Virus record (IMG/VR): IMGVR_UViG_3300018910_000036
Span: 24,278-88,277 of that record
DNA length: 64,000 nucleotides
Direction: 5' to 3' (one strand)
Source: a virus
A program made the position numbers and the translations under genes. Positions within the stretch are counted from its first letter, which is position 1, and the number at the start of each line of letters is the position of its first letter. Shown here piece after piece: positions 50,249 through 58,615 of this stretch. Below the pieces are notes generated by a model that did not search any database, was not told the origin of the DNA, and worked only from the letters and a program-made list of their open reading frames with translations.

Positions 50249-50443
50249 ATGGATATCTCAATAAACGTTGCTCTAGAGAGCGTAGACATCAAATTAAAAA
50301 GCAAAAGTCTTTCATCAAATCAGTTTTCGGCCGTTATGATTCTAAGTGATACAAGTAACAACAATTTAAAATTAATTATGCCAATTGAGGATATTGTGGA
50401 ATTGAGGGATGAAATCAATGAGTTTATATTTAAAGTGAGATGA
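50249..50443 (+). CDS. Small protein, 64 residues
   Basis: ATG 50249 after AAAGGGAAGAAAT. Beta-rich with an acidic end (LIMPIEDIVELRDEINEF). No family recognised. Confidence 0.65.
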   Translation: MDISINVALESVDIKLKSKSLSSNQFSAVMILSDTSNNNLKLIMPIEDIVELRDEINEFIFKVR

Positions 50444-50459
50444 ACACACAGGGAATCTC

Positions 50460-50516
50460 AGTCAATAGGGTTGAAAGTAATCAAATTTTATTACTTTTTG
50501 AAAATCCCTATTGACT
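50460..50516. other. Long interrupted inverted repeat over a promoter
   Basis: AGTCAATAGGG (50460-50470) is the perfect complement of CCCTATTGACT (50506-50516), and inside AAAGTAAT (50474-50481) pairs with ATTACTTT (50490-50497). The right arm holds the -35 TTGACT of the promoter at 50511-50539. It is probably a paired operator for a dimeric repressor, or a leader hairpin of the upstream transcript. Confidence 0.75.
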
Positions 50517-50539
50517 AAACTTTTCCTGCGTTATACAAT
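50511..50539 (+). promoter_or_regulatory. Sigma-A promoter inside the inverted repeat
   Basis: TTGACT, 17 bases, TACAAT. It drives the genes from 50560 on and is followed by an ATACAAATTAAAAGGAG leader copy. Confidence 0.75.
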
Positions 50540-50559
50540 TTAAATACAAATTAAAAGGA

Positions 50560-50772
50560 GTGATCAAATTAGAACTTGTTTTTAAAAAAATGGGTAAGAT
50601 AATTGATTCCCACAAAAGAGCTTCAAGGAATTTAAAGCAGAGTGATTACAGAAAAGTCATTGGCGATTTGCACTTTGTTATTGAGAATGCACAAGAGATT
50701 GTATACATATTAAATGAATTGATTAGAGAAAAGGAAGAGGAACATGATCGCTGCATATCCAACGAGAATTGA
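50560..50772 (+). CDS. Small helical protein, up to 70 residues (start uncertain)
   Basis: The frame opens with GTG 50560, whose G is the last base of AAAAGGAG, too close for that site. The next in-frame ATG is 50590, which is 29 bases away. The sequence IKLELVFKKMGKIIDSHKRA continues as a helical protein. Non-standard initiation or a local base change is possible. Resembles SPbeta YopV by position and size. Confidence 0.55.
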   Translation: MIKLELVFKKMGKIIDSHKRASRNLKQSDYRKVIGDLHFVIENAQEIVYILNELIREKEEEHDRCISNEN

Positions 50773-50968
50773 AATAAAAGACTACAGTAAGGTAGGTTTA
50801 ATAAAGAGAATAAGAGAAAAGGAGGCAGCTGGCTGGGAATGTATCCAACCTATCTCAAAAAGGTGTAAAGAGGCTGTTATTACTAACAGTACCGACAGCG
50901 GGTTAAGATACAAAAGAACGTATGTTAGCCGTTTTGAGCATTATGCTGTTATGAAAAAGGTTAAATAA
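50744..50968 (+). CDS. Small protein, 74 residues
   Basis: ATG 50744 after AAAAGGAAGAGGAAC, inside the end of the previous gene. Basic, with IKRIREKEAAGWECIQPISK and SGLRYKRTYVSRFEHYAVMK. Belongs to a set of short SPbeta proteins with this KE-A-GWE pattern. Function unknown. Confidence 0.65.
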   Translation: MIAAYPTRIEIKDYSKVGLIKRIREKEAAGWECIQPISKRCKEAVITNSTDSGLRYKRTYVSRFEHYAVMKKVK

Positions 50969-51028
50969 ACAAATTAAAAGTAAATAAAAGATGGATTTTA
51001 AACAAATTTAGAGTAAAGGATGATGAAG

Positions 51029-53227
51029 ATGAGAACTTTAGTTTTGCTAAGGGGCTGCCCTGGTGTGGGGAAGTCAACATGGATTAAAGAAAATGGACTT
51101 GAACAATACACCTTGTCTGCAGATAGCATTAGACTGCTTTTCCAGTCTCCAGTTTTAAACATCAAAGGAAAGTATGAAATTTCTCCGAAACACGATAATA
51201 AAGTGTGGGATCTGCTACTGAATTTGCTCGAAAGCAGAATGGAACGCGGTGAATTCACAATTATTGATGCAACCCATTCAAAGCAGAGCATGATTTCAAG
51301 GTATAAGCCTCTAGCTCAAAAATACAGATATCGCGTATATGTCGTTGATTTTTCTGATGTTGACATTGAGACGATCCTAAAAAGAAACAGATGGAGACCA
51401 GAGCATAAACATGTTCCTGCGAGTAGCATTTTAAATATCTATGAAAGAATGACGACCGAAACAGTGCCTTCCTGGGTGACCGTTTTGAAGCCTGAAGAAT
51501 TTGAGGAAGCAATGAAATACAAACCAAGATGCTTTGATAATTATGAAAAGATTCATATTTTTGGAGATATCCACGGCTGTAATACGGTGCTTCAGGAGTA
51601 TTTAAAAGGTGAATTAAAAGAAAATGAGTTATACATATTTGTTGGTGATTTACTTGACAGAGGAATTGAAAATGCACAATTGCTTGAATTCATGATAAAA
51701 ATTAAAGATTTCAAAAACGTCATTATTTTGGAAGGTAATCATGATCGATACATTAAAATGTATGGACATGAAGAAGAAACACCAAGCAACACATTTAATA
51801 ATAAAACAAAGCCTGAACTAGACAACTCAAGCATTGATAAAAAAGATATTAGGCAGTTGGCGAGAAAATTCCATCAGTTAGCGTATTTCACATTTAATAA
51901 CACTGAATATATTGTTACTCACGGAGGCATCTCAACGGTTCCAGATAATCTGCTAATGACAGCAACAACTCAATTCATTAATGGTGTTGGAGATTATTCT
52001 GATGATATTGACTATGAATTTGCGAAGAACACAGCAGGTCAAAATGTGATTCAAATTCATGGGCATAGAAACATGTTTCGGCTTCCAGTTTTAGCAGCAG
52101 AGAGATCATACAACCTTGAAGGACAGGTGGAAAAAGGGGGATACTTAAGAGTTGTAACACTAAGTAAGAATGGAATTAAGACTCACGAAATTAAAAATAA
52201 TTTATTCAAAAATAGCATAGGGGATGAAGTACAAAGTGTAGCAGAGCCGATTAGTTCAGTTGAAGAACTGATTTCACATTTACGCAAACACGAATACATT
52301 CAAGAACATAATCTGCCAAATAATATTTCCTCTTTCAATTTTACGAAGCAAGCATTCAGGAAAAAGAAATGGGATCAAACTAATGTAAAAGCAAGAGGAC
52401 TGTTTATTAACACAGAGAGCAACGAAATTGTAAGCAGAAGCTATGACAAGTTCTTTAATATTGGCGAAAGAACTGAGACCAGAATGCATCACTTAGTTGA
52501 TACGTTGAAGTTCCCTGTAAAAGTATACGATAAGGCAAATGGTTACCTTGGAACTGTGGGTTATGATTCTTTGTCGGACAAGCTGGTTTTCACGTCAAAG
52601 TCGTTTACATCAGAGTTGGGCAATGATCATGCAAAATGGGTTGAAGAATTGTTTATTAAAACATTCAATAAGGAACAGATTAGTTACATTAAAGAATTTT
52701 TAAAGTCTAATAATGTTTCATTAGTATTTGAAGTGATTCTTCCAGAGAAAGATCCTCATATCATTGAATATAACAAGGATAAGCTGGTGCTTTTAGATAT
52801 CGTCAAAAGACAAATCACATATGAAAAATTACCTTATGGGGAAGTACAGAAATTGGCGAAGCGGCTTTCGGTAGAAAGTAAAAAGCTTGTACATGTCTTT
52901 GCAAATTGGACAGATTTTTATAGATGGTATTTGAACGTATCCCAAGACTATTCGATTGAAGAAGAGGGATATGTGATTGAGGATGCCGGAGGATTTATGA
53001 CTAAACTTAAGCTCCCTTACTATAACTTCTGGAAACAGATGAGAGGGTTGAAACACAAGATTAGCAACAAGCACGAACATACTGTAAACACAAGTAGCCT
53101 TTATACTCCTCTGCATAATAGGTTTTTTGCATGGGCTAAAACCAAGGACAGAGCATATTTAAAATCAACCTCAATTATAAAGCTAAGAAATGATTTTGAA
53201 AAAGAAGCTGTTATGGCGGTGAAATAA
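51029..53227 (+). CDS. Polynucleotide kinase-phosphatase-RNA ligase
   Basis: 732 residues from ATG 51029 (eight bases after AAAGGA; ATGs at 51020/51023 are in the ribosome site). Three enzyme domains in one chain. Residues 1-150: kinase, with RGCPGVGKST (P-loop) and IIDATH. About 165-385: calcineurin-type phosphatase, with GDIHG, GDLLDRG, EGNHD and THGG. About 440-732: T4 Rnl1-type ligase, with FFNIGE, KANG (nucleotidyl-lysine motif K-x-x-G), LVFEVI and EEGYVIED/KLKLPYYNFW as later motifs. Such enzymes heal and seal tRNAs cut by host anticodon nucleases. I know of no SPbeta counterpart. Confidence 0.85.
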   Translation: MRTLVLLRGCPGVGKSTWIKENGLEQYTLSADSIRLLFQSPVLNIKGKYEISPKHDNKVWDLLLNLLESRMERGEFTIIDATHSKQSMISRYKPLAQKYRYRVYVVDFSDVDIETILKRNRWRPEHKHVPASSILNIYERMTTETVPSWVTVLKPEEFEEAMKYKPRCFDNYEKIHIFGDIHGCNTVLQEYLKGELKENELYIFVGDLLDRGIENAQLLEFMIKIKDFKNVIILEGNHDRYIKMYGHEEETPSNTFNNKTKPELDNSSIDKKDIRQLARKFHQLAYFTFNNTEYIVTHGGISTVPDNLLMTATTQFINGVGDYSDDIDYEFAKNTAGQNVIQIHGHRNMFRLPVLAAERSYNLEGQVEKGGYLRVVTLSKNGIKTHEIKNNLFKNSIGDEVQSVAEPISSVEELISHLRKHEYIQEHNLPNNISSFNFTKQAFRKKKWDQTNVKARGLFINTESNEIVSRSYDKFFNIGERTETRMHHLVDTLKFPVKVYDKANGYLGTVGYDSLSDKLVFTSKSFTSELGNDHAKWVEELFIKTFNKEQISYIKEFLKSNNVSLVFEVILPEKDPHIIEYNKDKLVLLDIVKRQITYEKLPYGEVQKLAKRLSVESKKLVHVFANWTDFYRWYLNVSQDYSIEEEGYVIEDAGGFMTKLKLPYYNFWKQMRGLKHKISNKHEHTVNTSSLYTPLHNRFFAWAKTKDRAYLKSTSIIKLRNDFEKEAVMAVK

Positions 53228-53228
53228 A

Positions 53229-53486
53229 GTGCACTGCTTGGGAATCGCTTTATTCGTTTGGTTAGCAATTGGATTCCTTGCAGGAGTCAAAATGGTTTTT
53301 GTCGATCAAATCCTTGAAAGAGACCTGGTTAGGGACGTTCAAAAAGAATTAGATCGGATGGAAGCGGATGTGGCAGAGTTTTTCTTGGGAAACAAAAAGG
53401 CTTTTATCGCGGCTATGACTTTGTTGGGAGTTGTGGTGGTTGTGGTTTCACTCAAAGAAAACATAAAGTCGAGGATAAAAGGTTGA
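53229..53486 (+). CDS. Small membrane protein, 85 residues
   Basis: Starts at GTG 53229, just after the ligase stop (AATAAAGTG). Two membrane helices (about 3-22 and 60-76) around a charged middle (ERDLVRDVQKELDRMEADVA). No family recognised. Confidence 0.65.
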   Translation: MHCLGIALFVWLAIGFLAGVKMVFVDQILERDLVRDVQKELDRMEADVAEFFLGNKKAFIAAMTLLGVVVVVVSLKENIKSRIKG

Positions 53487-53541
53487 ATAAAAAGTCAATT
53501 AAAAGGATGGGATTGATATAAAAAATATTACCCTCTCAACA

Positions 53542-54693
53542 ATGCAGCAGAAGGCAGTAGAGAGTATTGAAAAATGGTTTAATGAGGATGGTCAAACTTA
53601 TTTTTTAGCCGGATATGCTGGAACAGGAAAAACTACACTGGTCAATTATGTGATCGATAAGCTGAATATTAAGCTTTCAGAAGTGGCTTTTGCATGTTAT
53701 ACAGGAAAAGCGGCACTGGTAGTAACACAGAAAGCTCAAGGAAAGTATAAAGCAAGCACGATACACAGTTTGATTTACGACACCTACGTGGATAAAAAAA
53801 CTGGAGATCTAACTGTAAATAAAAAATCAAAAGATACCCTTTCACACCTTAAATTAATTGTAATTGATGAGGCATCAATGGTTGATGGACAGATTATGAG
53901 TGATCTTAAGTCTTTTGGAATAAAGATTCTTTTTATTGGTGATACAGGTCAATTGCCGCCAGTCTCACAAAATAAAAATGAAGAATTTCTTCAGATGTTT
54001 AATAATCCTGATTTCACATTAACAGAAATTCACCGACAAGCTGCAGAAAATCCAATCATACACCTGTCAATGCTTGCGCGAACTAAACAAAAAATTGAGC
54101 CTGGTACTTATGGGAAAAACGGTGAAGCGGTAGTGATTACTCATACGACATGGGAAACCATGAAGGAACATTTTTACGAGACAGCAGATCAGATTATATG
54201 TGGCTATAACAGGACAAGGAAGCATTTGAATTCTGAGATAAGAAAGTTTTTAGGATTTGAAAGTGACTTCCCAGTTGAAGGCGATAAAATGATCTGTTTA
54301 AAGAATGACTGGAATAAAAATCTTGATGGCATAAGTCTGGTTAATGGTATGACTGGATATGTGAGCAAATTTTATCAAGAAGATGCTGTTAGAGAGAAGC
54401 TTAAATACGATTCGACCGTTATTGATTTTCAGCCAGATTTTACTGATGATTTTTTCGAAAAACTTATTATTCCAAATGACTCGTTAACTGATGATACATT
54501 TAAGCTGCAGCCGCATGAGCACAAAATTTATAACTCTTTCGATTATGGATACGTAATCACTTGTCACAAATCACAAGGATCGCAGTGGGAAAAGATTGTA
54601 GTCATTGATGAAGTTCTAGACAGGGACATGCACCACAGATGGCTCTATACAGCAATAACGCGCAGCTCAGAAAAGCTGGTGCTGGTGGTTTAA
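53542..54693 (+). CDS. RecD/Dda-type SF1B helicase
   Basis: 383 residues if started at ATG 53542. Motifs: GYAGTGKTTLV (I), LIVIDEASMVD (II), FIGDTGQLPPVSQ (III), TCHKSQGSQWEKIVVID (V) and YTAITRSSEKLVLVV (VI). It unwinds DNA with 5'-3' polarity in this family; a replication/recombination helper. Without its first codons it is slightly short: the frame is open upstream to an ATT at 53512 placed after AAAAGGATGG, giving IDIKNITLSTMQQK, so initiation may be at a rare codon. Confidence 0.88.
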   Translation: MQQKAVESIEKWFNEDGQTYFLAGYAGTGKTTLVNYVIDKLNIKLSEVAFACYTGKAALVVTQKAQGKYKASTIHSLIYDTYVDKKTGDLTVNKKSKDTLSHLKLIVIDEASMVDGQIMSDLKSFGIKILFIGDTGQLPPVSQNKNEEFLQMFNNPDFTLTEIHRQAAENPIIHLSMLARTKQKIEPGTYGKNGEAVVITHTTWETMKEHFYETADQIICGYNRTRKHLNSEIRKFLGFESDFPVEGDKMICLKNDWNKNLDGISLVNGMTGYVSKFYQEDAVREKLKYDSTVIDFQPDFTDDFFEKLIIPNDSLTDDTFKLQPHEHKIYNSFDYGYVITCHKSQGSQWEKIVVIDEVLDRDMHHRWLYTAITRSSEKLVLVV

Positions 54694-54704
54694 AAGGAGG
54701 ATTT

Positions 54705-55112
54705 ATGGACAAAATTAATGAGCAAAAACGCAAATTCCTAGAGAGCGGAATACCGTATGATGAATTGGACAAAGAAATGATTGACTTAATTGATGTCTTA
54801 AATTTCAAACTAGGGCTAAGAACTAGATGGTGCTGTTATGGGCATGAGGCTGGTGAGACTCCTTCCGTAATTTTTGATAAGAGTGTTAACAATAAAGAAA
54901 AAGATATATATAAATTAGCAGAGGCTGCAGGCCGTGATTGGAAAAGGTTGAATATTAGTTTTAAGAAGTGGGTACGTTTCTCACCACTTCTCATCAATTG
55001 GGAGCTTGTGTTTGGTAAAAGTTTCGAAGATCCCCATGATCCAAGAAAGTATGAGAATCTTTCTGATGTCATAAAGTTCTTTGAAAAATACAGTGAAAAT
55101 AGGAGTAATTGA
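54705..55112 (+). CDS. Uncharacterised early protein, 135 residues
   Basis: ATG 54705 after TAAAAGGAGGATTT; upstream in-frame codons overlap the helicase gene. CCYGHEAGE (about residues 43-51) and a helical rest. Possible zinc or phosphoesterase-type patch, not assigned. Confidence 0.65.
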   Translation: MDKINEQKRKFLESGIPYDELDKEMIDLIDVLNFKLGLRTRWCCYGHEAGETPSVIFDKSVNNKEKDIYKLAEAAGRDWKRLNISFKKWVRFSPLLINWELVFGKSFEDPHDPRKYENLSDVIKFFEKYSENRSN

Positions 55113-55174
55113 TGAACAGACTCCCAAAGCGGGAGAAATACAAGGGGGCGAAATCAATAAAATTGAAGTTTTAA
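55112..55174 (+). CDS. Possible 20-residue basic peptide
   Basis: ATG 55112 overlaps the previous stop (TGATG) and is six bases after AGGAG. It reads MNRLPKREKYKGAKSIKLKF and stops before the next gene's ribosome site. Basic; could be a leader peptide or chance. Confidence 0.35.
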   Translation: MNRLPKREKYKGAKSIKLKF

Positions 55175-55195
55175 ATGAAATACAGGAGGTGATCA

Positions 55196-55834
55196 GTGAT
55201 TGCTGAACAAACTAATGCCTTAGTAAAGGTGTATTTAGAGGATGATATAGCAAGGTTATATCAAGATCATTTTCGATTGATAACGGGGCAAGATCTAAAA
55301 AGTAATTTGATAGAGAATAAATCATCTGTAATAAGTGCAAAAGAGATTGAGAAGTGTATACAGCTGCTACATAAGGATTATCATAACTTAGGGATTAGAA
55401 TATTTGTGTTTCAAAACAAAATTCAAGCATTACTTAATTTTTTGAACCCACTTGGAGCACCTTTTTGCTTAAAAACCATCAGAAGGATCTTTAGAAAACA
55501 ACTGGTTGGTTTAAATGGGTTTGGGGTTATTCACATTTATCCATTCAATTATCCAAAAGATTTAACTTGCTACAGACAGACTATAAAGCTCTTTATTCTC
55601 GAAACACTGTATCATGAACTTAGACACGCTTACCAAGATGAGTTTATGACTTGCGTTAAAGATTCGAAATATATAGATGGAGATCAACCTGGCTATTTTG
55701 CACAGAAAAGCGAGCGGGATGCAAGACACTTTGCAACTAGAATGATGAATAAATTTCATGATGACATTAATGATATTCTAGGAATAAAGTTTAAATGGGA
55801 ATCTTGCTGGGGAAGATTAGAGATTTATGAATAA
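55196..55834 (+). CDS. Zinc metallopeptidase-like protein
   Basis: 212 residues from GTG 55196 after AGGAGGTGATCA, a full-strength site. ETLYHELRHAYQDEF (about 139-153) contains HExxH, the zinc and catalytic motif of zincins, and KSERDARHFATRMM about 25 residues later supplies a possible third ligand. Known relatives include small phage and Bacillus DUF3920-type proteins. The substrate is unknown; some such proteases cleave repressors. Confidence 0.7.
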   Translation: MIAEQTNALVKVYLEDDIARLYQDHFRLITGQDLKSNLIENKSSVISAKEIEKCIQLLHKDYHNLGIRIFVFQNKIQALLNFLNPLGAPFCLKTIRRIFRKQLVGLNGFGVIHIYPFNYPKDLTCYRQTIKLFILETLYHELRHAYQDEFMTCVKDSKYIDGDQPGYFAQKSERDARHFATRMMNKFHDDINDILGIKFKWESCWGRLEIYE

Positions 55835-55882
55835 AATTAAAATAAAAAGACTGCTTTAAAGGAAATGAGAGGTGAACAGTTA

Positions 55883-56041
55883 ATGAAATTAAGGATAATG
55901 AAATGTTCAGACGCAAGCGGTTGATTAGCTGAACAATTTGAATTAAGACTATCCAGTAAGCCTGCCACAAACGTAGTTGAATCATTATCATATGCGTATA
56001 GTCTTCTTAGAAAATTTCATGATGATTATAAGGATAAATAG
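55883..56041 (+). pseudogene. Small gene with an in-frame TGA
   Basis: The frame from ATG 55883 (after GAGAGGTGAACAGTTA) reads MKLRIMKCSDASG, TGA (55922-55924), then LAEQFELRLSSKPATNVVE and on to TAG 56039. One stop breaks a 52-codon gene; TGG (Trp) is the simplest ancestor. The rest of the gene is intact. Confidence 0.55.
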
Positions 56042-56082
56042 CTAAGAAAAAGGATTATTTTATCCAAAGAGGGGATGAAAGT

Positions 56083-56235
56083 ATCGGTTACATCAAATAC
56101 ATATTGGAAACAGCATGGTTTAACTTAGTATGGTTTAAATGGCATTTGGGAGCAGATATAAAAGTGTTTGAGAATTGCAGCTGGAAAGACTATATAGATT
56201 CCAAAAGGAGGGGCAATGATGAATTACAATCTTAA
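56083..56235 (+). CDS. Possible small protein with ATC start
   Basis: Frame of 50 codons from ATC 56083, eight bases after AGAGGGG; no ATG, GTG or TTG is well placed (TTG 56098 is the next choice). Hydrophobic/aromatic (LETAWFNLVWFKWHLGADIK), basic end, and overlaps the next gene. Reported tentatively. Confidence 0.35.
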   Translation: MGYIKYILETAWFNLVWFKWHLGADIKVFENCSWKDYIDSKRRGNDELQS

Positions 56236-56416
56236 TGATAAGACCCTTAAAGAGATTTTTGATTTTTATTTTGAGTCCCATGGTCAGAAAGTGGAAGAAG
56301 TACAGTTTCTTGAAAACCGTGTCCTTGTAAGAACTAAAACAAAAGTCAATAAGCGTATTGATATTCCTGAATTCATACATAAAAGACCGCACAAATCAAA
56401 ATATGCTATTGGATAA
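56216..56416 (+). CDS. Small basic protein, 66 residues
   Basis: ATG 56216 (or 56219) after AAAAGGAGGGGCA. Helix then basic tail (NKRIDIPEFIHKRPHKSKYA). No family recognised. Confidence 0.6.
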   Translation: MMNYNLNDKTLKEIFDFYFESHGQKVEEVQFLENRVLVRTKTKVNKRIDIPEFIHKRPHKSKYAIG

Positions 56417-56455
56417 AATAATTAAAAGGACAATATCGAAAAGGTTTATAAGGAG

Positions 56456-56799
56456 ATGAGGAAACTGGATAAAACAGCAGAATTATTAAATATATTGAGC
56501 ATGTATCCAGAAAGAGAACATATTTTTATGTATCCAAATGAAGGATCTGACCACCCTTACACCTTGGTTATCCATCTAGAATTTTAATTGATTCTTATAT
56601 TACATTGAATGATCGAGTATAGCTATTTAATGAAGAGAAAGATGAATTGTTTGAGGAGATTGCTGATAGTGTCGCGGAGGATTTATATACGGAATTTCCA
56701 CTAACTAATGATCAATCAGCTTTTGTAGAGAAGCAAGCTAAGAAAAAAATAGAGAGTCTAGCGTGGAAAAAAGCAATAGTGGTTTATATAAAGTATTGA
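56456..56799 (+). pseudogene. Gene broken by a frameshift and a stop
   Basis: MRKLDKTAELLNILSMYPER starts well (after AAGGAGATGAGG) and runs to PYTLVIHLEF and TAA. Shifting frame near 56563 gives GYPSRILIDSYITLNDRV, then an in-frame TAG and LFNEEKDELFEEIADSVAED to TGA 56797. The two frames together make a gene of about 110 residues with two separate lesions. Confidence 0.6.
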
Positions 56800-56825
56800 G
56801 GTAGTGACTGAGAAAGGATGAGGAA

Positions 56826-56999
56826 ATGAGCGGCATTAACACTAAATTTTCATACAAACAGCTGTACACATTAAAACACGCTTTATTGGAGTATGTGCAA
56901 CGTAAAGGTATAACAGATGATGACTTTAAAAGCGAACAGGATTTGTTACTAAAAATTAACTGCCTAATTGAAGAAATGAAGGAACGTAACAATATTTAG
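56826..56999 (+). CDS. Small helical protein, 57 residues
   Basis: ATG 56826 after AAAGGATGAGGAA, TAG 56997. Helical, heptad-like (SYKQLYTLKHALLEYVQRKG, KINCLIEEMKE). Well-formed ribosome site and stop support coding. Confidence 0.65.
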   Translation: MSGINTKFSYKQLYTLKHALLEYVQRKGITDDDFKSEQDLLLKINCLIEEMKERNNI

Positions 57000-57094
57000 A
57001 TATTTGTGATGGACTGAAAGTGCGGGCGTAAATCGGAAAGTGAAGGTGCTGTAGCTATTAAACGATAAAGCGAAATAAGGAAAGGGTGAAAAGA

Positions 57095-57286
57095 ATGGAT
57101 TTAGCTGTCTTTAAAAGAGATGTTTTTTTTGAGAATGATCATAGTAATCCCATTTTTAAAAAGGGGAAGGAATATGAAATATTAAGCGAGGATAAAGAGT
57201 TCATATATGTCAATTCTAAGCCGAAAACAAACGAATGTTCACAAGTTCCAAAAGATGTAGAGGGATTTATTTTTAAATTTAAGTAA
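57095..57286 (+). CDS. Small beta protein, 63 residues
   Basis: ATG 57095 after AAAGGGTGAAAAGA (GTG 57086 lies in the site). A beta pattern (FKKGKEYEILSEDKEFIYVN) like short SPbeta proteins. Function unknown. Confidence 0.65.
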   Translation: MDLAVFKRDVFFENDHSNPIFKKGKEYEILSEDKEFIYVNSKPKTNECSQVPKDVEGFIFKFK

Positions 57287-57362
57287 TGCAAAGATAGATT
57301 AAATTAAAATCGTCATTTTAAACAAATTAAAAGATTGCTTCATCGAGTGGGAGGAGGATTAT

Positions 57363-57767
57363 ATGGGTTTAGATGTAACACATGGCGCCTTCAGTGGGGC
57401 ATACTCGGCGTTTAATAATCTTAGAAGGTTTTTATTAAGGGCAATTGGAGGTAGTTGGCCACCTCATGATGATGAAAAATTAAAGGATGGCTATTGGTAT
57501 TTTGGTGATGGCTATTCCACAAAAACGCATAAGGGACTAACTGAGTTTTTCGGTCATTCAGATTGTGATGGTGAAATTAGTCCTGAAATGTGTAAAATTG
57601 TTGCGGATGAATTAGAAGCCATCTTGCCATATGTAGAAGAGTTGGCGAAAAAAGAAATGCCTCATGGTCATATATTACGTGATGGTGGATACATAGTGTG
57701 TATAAAACAGTTTATTGCTGGCTGCAGACTAGCACATGAATTAAATGAACCATTAGAGTTTAGATAA
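57363..57767 (+). CDS. Conserved phage protein, 134 residues
   Basis: ATG 57363 after GGGAGGAGGATTAT. GLDVTHGAFSGAYSAFNNLR and FFGHSDCDGEISPEMC suggest a compact alpha/beta domain with an Asp/His-rich patch (possible metal site). It resembles short proteins common in Bacillus phages; no function known. Confidence 0.7.
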   Translation: MGLDVTHGAFSGAYSAFNNLRRFLLRAIGGSWPPHDDEKLKDGYWYFGDGYSTKTHKGLTEFFGHSDCDGEISPEMCKIVADELEAILPYVEELAKKEMPHGHILRDGGYIVCIKQFIAGCRLAHELNEPLEFR

Positions 57768-57799
57768 AAGCATGTTTTTAACGAGATGGGAGGTATTAT

Positions 57800-58315
57800 G
57801 TGGGAGATATCCAGTTTTTAAAAGAGTTGCAAGAAGAATTGAGAACGCAAGAAAACGACGGTCAAGCTGCACCACGATTTTGGACAGTCGGTGATTATGA
57901 ATGGGTCGAAGCTCGGGAGGAGAACGCAGAGCGCTATTCTGTATACCTGCCATATAATGCAGAATCATATGTTTTAGATGATTATCTGGCAGAAATAAAA
58001 AAAGATAGTGAGCTGTCTGAAGAATGCCTAACTGAGCTGAAAGAAATTGGGGAAGACTATGACGAAACTATTGAGTGGATTCAAAAATACATAGATGAAG
58101 AAGCAGAGTTAATTCCAGAAAGAAAGGTTCACATTATACAACCAAATACAATGTTTTTAACCAAAAAAGAAGCAAAGAGTCACATCAAATCGAATAAGCA
58201 TCATTACACTTCAAAAGCTCATACTTATGCTATGACAGCTTGGAGAGCGCCTAAAGTGGAACGACTATTGAAGATATTAGAAACATTTGATTGGGATTCA
58301 ATTAAGATCAAATAG
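57800..58315 (+). CDS. Uncharacterised early protein, 171 residues
   Basis: GTG 57800 after ATGGGAGGTATTAT. Contains FWTVGDYEWVEAREENAERY and a C-terminal KAHTYAMTAWRAPKVERLLK. A common family in Firmicutes phages (annotated hypothetical). Acidic middle. Confidence 0.7.
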   Translation: MGDIQFLKELQEELRTQENDGQAAPRFWTVGDYEWVEAREENAERYSVYLPYNAESYVLDDYLAEIKKDSELSEECLTELKEIGEDYDETIEWIQKYIDEEAELIPERKVHIIQPNTMFLTKKEAKSHIKSNKHHYTSKAHTYAMTAWRAPKVERLLKILETFDWDSIKIK

Positions 58316-58345
58316 TTATTTTATTGGAAAAGGTGAGGATTAGTA

Positions 58346-58549
58346 TTGTTACCAAATCAACGATCAAAAGAACAAAGGATGGATGATTATATTACAGCCA
58401 TACAACAGATTGAATGGATTTGCAACAGAGCACGTAGACACGGAGTAGATATGAATGATGTAGCAGAGATAGTAAAAGCAGTAGACATGGCGTTGGGTAG
58501 GGATGAAGAAACTCAAAAGTGGATGAGAAAACAAAAACTAATTGAATAA
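58346..58549 (+). CDS. Small helical protein, 67 residues
   Basis: TTG 58346 after AAAGGTGAGGATTAGTA. Helical (YITAIQQIEWICNRARRHGV). No family recognised. Last plus-strand gene before the ligase. Confidence 0.6.
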   Translation: MLPNQRSKEQRMDDYITAIQQIEWICNRARRHGVDMNDVAEIVKAVDMALGRDEETQKWMRKQKLIE

Positions 58550-58615
58550 TGTATTAAATTTTCACTTTGGAAATAGAGGATGGATAGTAGTAAAAGGTTT
58601 ATGTAATGGAGAGCA

